Positions 56,501 to 64,000 of a stretch of DNA of 64,000 nucleotides are shown one piece after another. Numbering within the stretch: the stretch's first letter is position 1; each line of letters begins with the position of its first letter. The position numbers and the translations under genes were made by a program. Origin of the DNA: Phoenix dactylifera (lineage: Eukaryota > Streptophyta > Magnoliopsida > Arecales > Arecaceae); NCBI RefSeq assembly GCF_009389715.1, contig NC_052399.1, forward strand, positions 16,805,646 to 16,869,645, written 5' to 3'. The notes beneath the pieces were generated by a model, which made no database searches, was not told where the DNA came from, and saw only the letters and a list, made by a program, of their open reading frames with translations.

Positions 56501-59500
56501 TTAGGTGGAAGGGGCCTTCTTGTAGGTGGTCCTGCAGAACAAAACTGATGAGCAGTCCACCTCGAGTCTCCCTCTGTTTTCGTTTGGAGTCAAATTGGAG
56601 CCCATGCCGTAGTAGCAGTGGGCGCTCTCTTGGGACCAAGAGCAGAGGGATCTTTATTTCTTCCTCGTGGTCGACGATATAAAGGCGGGCCAAAGACTCT
56701 GTTTTTGTAGTAGTGTTCATTATCAGTACATATACATTGAACCGAAGGGGCAGGGCTGTGCGGTCGTGTCTCCCTCGGCTTCCAACAGCCGATTGTACAT
56801 TTTTTTGGCATTCAGTTCGCTTTCGCCTTCACACTCCAGCCCCAGTAGACATAAAGGGCGCTGCAGCTCCCATAGGAGAGAAGGAAAAGTTGTTGTCATT
56901 TACGCAAACTCCTCAAAGACGCAGCGAGATCCAACTTCTACTTAGCTTCCTGCCTGCCAATTATGCTCTACATGAGTCATGGTGATAATTAGCACTTAAG
57001 ATAAACTTGGAAAAAGAACGAGACATGTAAACTTTATAGGTACCAGTTAACACTAAAATATGTATATGAGTAAGTATATACCGGTATTCTGCAAGTATAG
57101 TTGTACTAAGATGAGGGACTCACCAACTTTTTGACGGCATCGCAGACAATCATTTGCCTACGGAGGACTGCATCATGTTCTTGTTCTTTTGTTACAGGTT
57201 GCTACTGTTAATAAACTCTACAGGGCTGAATAATGCAAAGAAGGCCCGATTTGTCGCCACTCACCAGCTAATGTACCGTCACACTGGAAGCTAACATTGG
57301 GAATACAGCAGCCGTCAGCCTGTTTCTGAATAAGAATACGAAAGCTTGTCAAATTTCTGACACCGTGCCGGAAGTTGGGATGTCTCGACTTCCGGCGGTG
57401 CCCACGGGGAATTTTGGCGACCCCAGTTGGCAGCAGCACTAGCAGCTGCGATCGGCTCACAGCACACGGCCTTTACCGCAGCTGGGGAGGGCCTACTGTT
57501 GGGAGAGTTGGTTTATTTCAAGGATCATCATCCATTATAGGGGTCATAATGACAGCCAGTATTCTATTCCTAAATTTATCCAAAACTGAAAAGCGAGTGA
57601 GTGAGAGTGAGAGTGAGAGAGAGAGAGAGGAAAAAAAAAAGTTTGATCCACATTAGTTGGGTGGGATCGAATAAGGACCGCACGTAGGCATGGACATGGT
57701 TATATATCTCCAAAGAGGTGGAAGCACCATCATACCACATGGCTTGCAGAGGAATGCGAAGTGGCAGACCTCCATGCATGGTGTTCCTATGAATGGCCTG
57801 CCAGCATTGATTAGAATTTAGAAGCAAAGCAGCAGAGCACCGAGAGACTACTTGACCCCCGAATCTATAATTGGGTTTGAAGTACTTTTCTTTCCTCTCG
57901 GTTGCGGCCAACTCACATCTGCTTCCATAACAGGCGTGTTGCACCGTGGTTGGGATTTCAGCTGGCCGGCAAAGCTTCTGTAGATGTCCTGGATGGAATG
58001 AGGGGATGGTAAATGAGGCGCCACCGCAGCTTCCATGAAACCCGAGTCATGAGACGCTCTCAGTGCTCGGCGTTCCGGTTTGTGACGGTGGGGCATGCAT
58101 GTAGGTCCGCCAGACGAGGAAAAGATGCCGACTTCCAACGGGTACCCTCCAAAGAAGCTCCAGAGCTGCGCAGCCCACTACTGCAGGCGAGTGGTTGCGT
58201 TGGGGCTTTCAAAGTTTGATAGCAGCATCTGGTAGAAACGCTGACTCTGAGAGCGCTTCCAATGGCAACACTGGAGAGACAAATTTAGAGGGCACCTTCC
58301 TGTCGCCGCCCGTGAGTCATAGCTGCTCCGTGCTCTCTGGCGGCAGTCATTGCCGGATTCTCTTCATGAGCTGTAAAGGAGCTAAGAGAGGGGTGAGACA
58401 AGATCTGTGGGTTGCAGTGCCATCTAATTAATGAAACAAGATCTCTATTGAGACTTTCACAGGAATGTAGTGGCACAGTTGGATACAAGAAAGAGGCCTG
58501 TTGGCAAGAAACACAAAGCTCTATCGCAGTAAATATAGGAGGATACGTTCACCTCCATTTTTATCTCAGCTCTCTTTTTTCTCAGAAAAGATCGATCCAT
58601 GTTATAAAAATAGCAACAACCAATGCAATAACTGTGACGAGCAGAAGTGCGTAGCTAAAATCTTCTGTAAGCGAATCACATAGGTTCTTGACAGGGCACT
58701 CATGGTGAAAAAAATATCAACTCCATGACAGAGAACAGGTGTGGTGGATTCCAATTTGGCGGGGTTTGCTACTATGCCTCGCAGGCCTATCACTTGGAGA
58801 GTGTGTGTAATGTAGGCCTGTAAACAATTAGTTCATCAACATGATGCAACTTCTGTTGGCTAGTATACAGCTCGTAAATACAAAAGACTGCTGCAACTTC
58901 TGTAACATAACTCCAATAAAAAGAAAAATAGTTTTTCTTTCTTCTTTCTTTTTTTTTTTATAATAGAAGAACAAGATTCAGTTCAATAGGCAGGTTCAAG
59001 TATCTTATGAAGGGACAAGGCTGTTTGCATTATCAAGACAACTTCCATCCTTACCTCCCTTATTAAAATATTTGCATAAGAAAAAAAAATTTAATATAGG
59101 TTAATACAGGGCCACGCTAATAAAAAAAAATATTATGGATGATGTAGGTTGTTACGTGATCCCTAAAATTATGCTAATACTCCTACTTTGAATCATGCCA
59201 ACCATTTACATGATTATTGTTATTATTATTTCAATTGCGCTCAATCTCCAAGTAATGGTGGTGAGTTATCCTTGAAAGCTAATACATGAGTGGACACAAC
59301 AACTTGCTATTGTGAGAGAATTCCATATTCCTGCTTTTCATATCACAAAATTCATCCAAAGCCAATCTTCCAATGATCCATTTCTGAAGAACATATCCAT
59401 TAAGATATATGCCAATGTAACAAAAAATCATGTCATCCCTTCAAAGCTGTGGCTTATCTAATTTTTATCTCATTTCTTGCTTGCATCAAGATGTGCCGTC

Positions 59501-60363
59501 CACTGCCATAATGTGCCGTAAAATACTTGTCATAGCTTGCTTTCTGTGTTACCGTGTATCGTGTAAGCAATCCATTCTTCAATACAAGTAGGCATAGTTA
59601 TACCCTATTAGGGACTAAACTTCTGTTAATCAAAGGTCTCCAAAATGTATTATTTTGTTCAAGTAGGTTCTTGTCTTTTTTTTCTCCTCCATTTTTTGGA
59701 AAAAAAACACCACAAGGCTGAGTACTAAATTGAGAAATTAGGATCTAAAATACCTAAAAAACACAACATCCCTGTAGAAAAAAAAAACATCCACATTTCT
59801 GGCCTGATTATTCATTCCCCATCTAGTTAGTGATGACAAATCCTATCCAGAAAAAGGACCAGGAACTGAGTGGCATATGAACAGCTCACTCTGAGCACTC
59901 TCAGCCCATAAAATGCATCAAAATTTTCATAATGTGATCTATTTCATATTTTCTTTGAGGAAAATAAAATGCATCCAAATTTTCACAGTGTGATCTATTT
60001 CATATTAGCTTGCAAATTCCCTTATGATACCATGCCATTACATCTGTTTTCCCACTGGATTGTTCCCTAATAATTTTCACAAAAAAAAAAAAAACTAATC
60101 TTGACTATCATCTAATGAAAAGCACTCATGCAATCTGAGGAATTTAGGATTAAATTAAGGTCAAATGAACAAGCATTCAATATTCTATTAATTCTACAAG
60201 AATCAATCTCTAGTATGTTGAGGTCACCTGATAAATGAAGCAAATATCGATGAAGCTTGAGTAAATAGCCTTTACGTTCGGCTTATTTGCCCAACTCATG
60301 TAACCTCTCGTCCAGGGATGACTCCCTACTGTGTAGGCCATCAAACCAAAAAATTGAGGAGGA

Positions 60364-60386
60364 GGGGGGGGGGGGGGGGGGGGGGG
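60364..60386. repeat. Poly-G tract of about 23
   Basis: An uninterrupted G-run (preceded by GAGGAGG) 150 bp downstream of the oxidoreductase stop codon, on the strand opposite to the gene; the gene's transcript would carry poly-C in its 3' UTR. Confidence 0.9.
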
Positions 60387-60537
60387 ATCAAAAAAACTTT
60401 AACAAACGGCCTACTATAAAAATTTGATTCTTTTTTCCAGCATTGTGCTGAGGCCCATGTGTTTCAGCCAGTATTCTGCAGCATGTGCTTCGTTTCGAAA
60501 ACCTTGAAAAAAAATCGATTCGATATCTCTCTTCCCA

Positions 60538-63495
60538 TCATCCATCCACAGCCGGAAGCAGCTCTTCCCATGTTGTGATCTTCTTTCTCGGTTTGTTTCT
60601 CAGTTTACCCTCCATCCTTTCTTTCGAGTCTATCTTTTCCCATCCACTGAACGGCACAAATCTGACATTCTTATGTTCTAGAGCCTGGAGGAGCCCCCGT
60701 CTGCCTGGTTTGGGCGAGCCTGAAGCCGGCGTCAATAACCCATTCTTGAAATCTTCCAAGATACTTGCAACCTACCATGTTAGCACCAGATATCAGTTAT
60801 GCCGGGTCAAAATGTTGGACCACAACTGGAAAACCCAGCAAAATCTCCCCACCAATTCAATTTTCAGAAGCAAACATTAAGTCCTTGATCTTAGGAGATT
60901 GGGTAAAAAAGAATAAATGGATTAGGAATTGAATCTGCTCCTTATGAGATAAAAGACTAATCAGAAGTACTATAAAATTTCCTTTTTTTTTAGCATGCTT
61001 CGAATGTTCAAAAAGGAATCTGCGGATTCTTCTTGGTAGTAGAAATAATAGAAAAGGTGGTAGTAATTATTATGTACATGCCAATATACCAATACGCATA
61101 TCACATCTTTTATTGTAATTTTACTTGTGGCAACAAAAGTCAAATCGTACTATATAATAATTCCTATTCTCCATCCAAATAATAAATGAAAAATTTAAGC
61201 ACAATACTTCTCTATAGGTCTCTACCCAAGAGAAAGACCCAAATCATTCTGTGTGTAACAATTTCTGCTCTGGGATTTGCATGTACACATATTTTGTTAT
61301 AATTTTGTTTTGCCTCCCATTTGTATGATGTTTCCAGTAATGGAGCTTATAGTATGACCATGACACTTTCTATTATGGATTGTGTCAGTCAATCTAGGTC
61401 AGTTTTCATTATGAAAAGCTGCAAACTTACTGCTCCCAAGAATTTCCCACGCACAAAATTCCATGTGTATATTTTTAACTTGTAGAAATTCTAGTCTTTC
61501 TGAATGTTGCTACTATGTACTTCTGGTGACCCACGAGTGATTGAATCATATCAGTATTACTTACAGTTTCTTCAGCACAGTATAGATTTGTAGCAATGAT
61601 CCCTGTTGGTCCTCTTTTCAACCAACCAGCAACATACAAGCCTTGCTCAACAATTGCATGCCCTGCCTGATCCCAGCTTAGAACCCTGCCTTTCATGTTA
61701 GGAACTACACCTGTTAAAAGCCATTAATGAAACAATCACTTCAGTTAGATAGCTTAATGTAGGATATAATATTGACTGGGTTCGGTAGCGTTTAAATTTG
61801 CAGCTGACCCCTATATTCATCAAAAGGTAATCCATCAACTGGTACTGACTTGTAACCAATGCTTTTCAACACCAGCCTAAACACATTAAGAATGTTAAGT
61901 TAGCTAAAAACCTGAAGTTAGCCAAAAGAAACACAGGCACTGAGAGCCAAAATTACAAAAGCTGATGTGGTAGTAGCATGCTTAAAATGACAGCACACAG
62001 AATGGGAAATACCCACCCACATTTGAGATCTTCAAACTGTCCCGTTCCTACTGCCACCTGTTTGCCAGAAGCACCATTTTCTGCATCACCAAAAATTGTT
62101 AAAGAAACTGAGCTCAGCAGCCAATTTAAAGAGTGTAACAAATTCTCACCAAAAATAAGCATAACAAAATATTAAAAGCTCCACGTATTAGTTCTGCAGA
62201 TCCAACCTTTCAAACATGTCTTCTCAAGGCGCACACGGCTAACAGTGTCACCACTCTCTGAAGGCAAAAATCTGTCAGGTTTTCTGAAGAACATGAAGTG
62301 GAGTTCTCGCTGGCCAACAATATCATGTTGTTGATGGGAAGTTGCTGCTTTGGAGAGTAACTCATAAACTCTTCGTTGTATTCTACTTTTCTTTAATTCT
62401 TCCTAGAATTAGCAAAAACAATTCGAAGTAGTGTGAAAAAAAATCAAAGTAGAGGAGAAAATTAAAAGCAAGTTCATGTAATACTGTGTTTAGTAGTGAT
62501 TGGTAATGGAAGGGAAGCATTGGTATTGTAAAATTGACAATTTCAACAACTAGATGGAAGATCTTAAGGAATGTATGTTACGAATAAGATGGAAAACTGG
62601 CAACATTGACAGCAAATATTGTAGAAAAATACTAGAATGGAGCAATGAAAATGATTTAGCAATCAAGGTTGAAAATTCTTTTTCATGATATTCTGGTTTA
62701 GATGGAAGAGTTAATAAGCCGGACATTTATGGAATAAGTAAAACTGGAAAAGTGAAATTAAATCTGACAGATAAAGCCATTTGGGAGTACAAGAATGGTA
62801 TCACCAAATACAAACAAATGTGTTGGTTGACAGGCTGGCATATCTGATTGAGCAATAAAACATCACTACATATGTTGTGAAATGAAAAATCAACTGAAAT
62901 CTCACTCAAATACAACATTTGTTTCATTGTCCTAGGATAACATAAACGAACCTCATCAGCCGGCGATGTCGCTAGGTCAGCTTTCTGGATGTGAATATGC
63001 AGATCTTTGACACCTGAATAAATCAGACAATAACATTCATGTAGGTGGAAAAAAATACTTAAAGGAAACTCCTGGCAGTATCAATACATAACTTCAATAA
63101 GAATACATGCTTTCAGGATGTGTTATTGAATCACGAAAAAGAGGATTCAAATTATACTTTTTCATGATAGTAAGTCCTGCAGGTTGAGTCATACCAAGAA
63201 TTTCACGAAGTTCCTTTGCAGTGCAAGCTGCCTGCACTGGGCCTCTTCTCCCAACCAAGTACACCTTCCTTTAGCCAGAACAAACAGAATCAAAATACCA
63301 TCAAAATGACGTGCTTTAGAAGCAAAGCAGAACTAAGAATTAACAAAACTAATTTAATCATTGTTAGCTAGTTTAAACAACAAACCTTATGGTGCTCTCA
63401 CGAAGGGAAGTTAAAGCATGCTCAGCGATATCTGTTGTTTCCAGTTCGTTTATAGGTCGCAAAAGAATACGAGCAACATCAAGAGCTACATTACC
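60538..63495 (-). CDS. Mitochondrial NADPH:adrenodoxin/ferredoxin oxidoreductase, C-terminal 317 aa
   Basis: Eight exons on the minus strand: 63495-63386, 63268-63195, 63013-62952, 62402-62207, 62080-62017, 61876-61809, 61710-61565 and 60771-60538 (stop TGA). All phases agree. The 5' exons lie beyond the right edge. Visible motifs: [14 protein letters not shown], the NADP-binding start; [21 protein letters not shown], where the Arg pair contacts the NADPH phosphate; [42 protein letters not shown]; then [19 protein letters not shown], the FAD-contacting C-terminal motif. The last exon, with [14 protein letters not shown] and KITTWEELL, matches the end of the family. The enzyme passes electrons from NADPH through FAD to a mitochondrial ferredoxin for biotin and Fe-S cluster chemistry. 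All residues expected in this part are present. The first visible exon borders a triplicated intron segment. Confidence 0.95.
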
Positions 63496-63988
63496 CTGAA
63501 GGTGACTTTATTTGGAAACTGTTGTAACTTCATTATAATGGTAACATTGGTTAAGGAAAAGAAAGCTAGATGCTGAAATTAGAAAAGTAAAAAACTATCT
63601 TTCTAGTGAATACTTATTAAGACCTTTTCTATTCACTACAACAATAAAAATAGCTGCATTACCCTGAAGGTGACTTTACTTGGAAACTGTTGTAACTTCA
63701 TTATAATGGTAACATTGGTTAAGGAAAAAAAAGCTAGATGCTGAAATTAGAAAAGTGAAAAACTATCTTTCTAGTGAATATTTATTAAGACCTTTTCTAT
63801 TCACTACAACAATAAAAATAGCTGCATTACCCTGAAGGTGACTTTATTTGGAAACTATTGTAACTTCATTATAATGGTAACATTGGTTAAGGAAAAGAAA
63901 GCTAGATGCTGAAATTAGAAAAGTAAAAAACTATCTTTCTAGTGAATATTTATTAAGACCTTTTCTATTCACTACAACAATAAAAATC
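63485..63988. repeat. 168-bp unit repeated three times across a splice acceptor
   Basis: TTACCCTGAAGGTGACTTTA recurs at 63491, 63659 and 63827, an exact 168-bp period, with copies about 97% identical. The unit includes the last intron bases and the first 11 bases of the exon that starts at 63495, so the acceptor (CTTCAG followed by GGTAATG on the gene's strand) exists three times. It ends at about 63988. Confidence 0.95.
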
Positions 63989-64000
63989 AACTTTCAGTTG

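Larger units (their letters stand above)
51531..60537. other. 9-kb intergenic region between the hAT element and the oxidoreductase gene
   Basis: No gene could be supported. The region is AT-rich (TA microsatellites at 52283-52300 and 52613-52641) except for GC-rich blocks at 53.1-53.8 and 55.4-56.1 kb and a mixed block at 56.4-58.4 kb. A TATA-like GATATAAAGGCGGG stands at about 56675 on the plus strand with no coding sequence behind it. A (GA)n run lies at 57605-57628. A 50-bp direct repeat (AAAATGCATC-AAATTTTCA-AxTGTGATCTATTTCATATT) occurs at about 59910 and 59967. Open frames in the GC-rich blocks overlap on several frames and lack domains. A non-coding RNA or a degraded gene is possible. 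Confidence 0.45.

Noticed and set aside
57735-57815. Phrases similar to miR167 (TGCCAGCAT) and miR528 (TGCAGAGGA)
   Set aside because: Both need gaps or many mismatches to align with the mature miRNAs and no matching foldback arm was found.

Overview
The window is nuclear DNA of a flowering plant, most likely a monocot. Evidence: split genes with GT-AG introns, GC-rich first exons in an AT-rich background, plant-only families (an Aux/IAA repressor and a SPEAR/TIE EAR-motif protein), and a dense mix of plant retrotransposons, MITEs and a hAT element. A palm-like monocot is an inference from gene style only.

Four host genes could be assembled exon by exon with all phases consistent. (1) A 188-aa SPEAR/TIE-type transcriptional adaptor, minus strand, 6032 to 4656, five exons. 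(2) A 329-aa single-pass membrane protein with a methyltransferase-like core, plus strand, 28141 to 36609, four exons and a 6.1-kb last intron. (3) An Aux/IAA auxin repressor of 326 aa, minus strand, 48695 to 44530, five exons. (4) The last eight exons (317 aa) of mitochondrial NADPH:adrenodoxin/ferredoxin oxidoreductase, minus strand, 63495 to 60538; its N-terminus lies beyond the right edge. Genes 1 and 3 both carry EAR-type repression motifs; nothing else suggests that the four genes act together.

Mobile DNA fills most of the rest. 1-2160: the 5' part of a minus-strand copia element (gag start, long leader, LTR), with a striking array of about three dozen palindromic repeats in the leader. 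2824-3428, 20134-20756 and 38959-39388: three complete terminal-repeat retrotransposons in miniature (TRIMs), each with a perfect 5-bp target duplication; relics of similar elements lie at 13.7, 18.8-19.2 and 37.8-38.2 kb. 14.86-17.89 kb: a head-to-tail 1.26-kb duplication in which one copy carries a Harbinger-type MITE and the other keeps the empty site. 21.5-27.9 kb: a full-length, GC-rich plant L1-type LINE with ORF1, endonuclease, reverse transcriptase and RNase H, disabled by three small lesions, head-to-head with gene 2. 18.2-18.7 and 38.4-39.9 kb: older LINE fragments, the latter split by a TRIM. 49382-51522: a hAT derivative with an 8-bp target duplication in the upstream region of the Aux/IAA gene.

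The remaining intergenic DNA (6.1-13.7, 40-44 and 51.5-60.5 kb) is mostly AT-rich without recognisable genes, apart from GC-rich blocks at 53.1-53.8 and 55.4-56.1 kb. No rRNA, tRNA, CRISPR array or bacterial-type system was seen.
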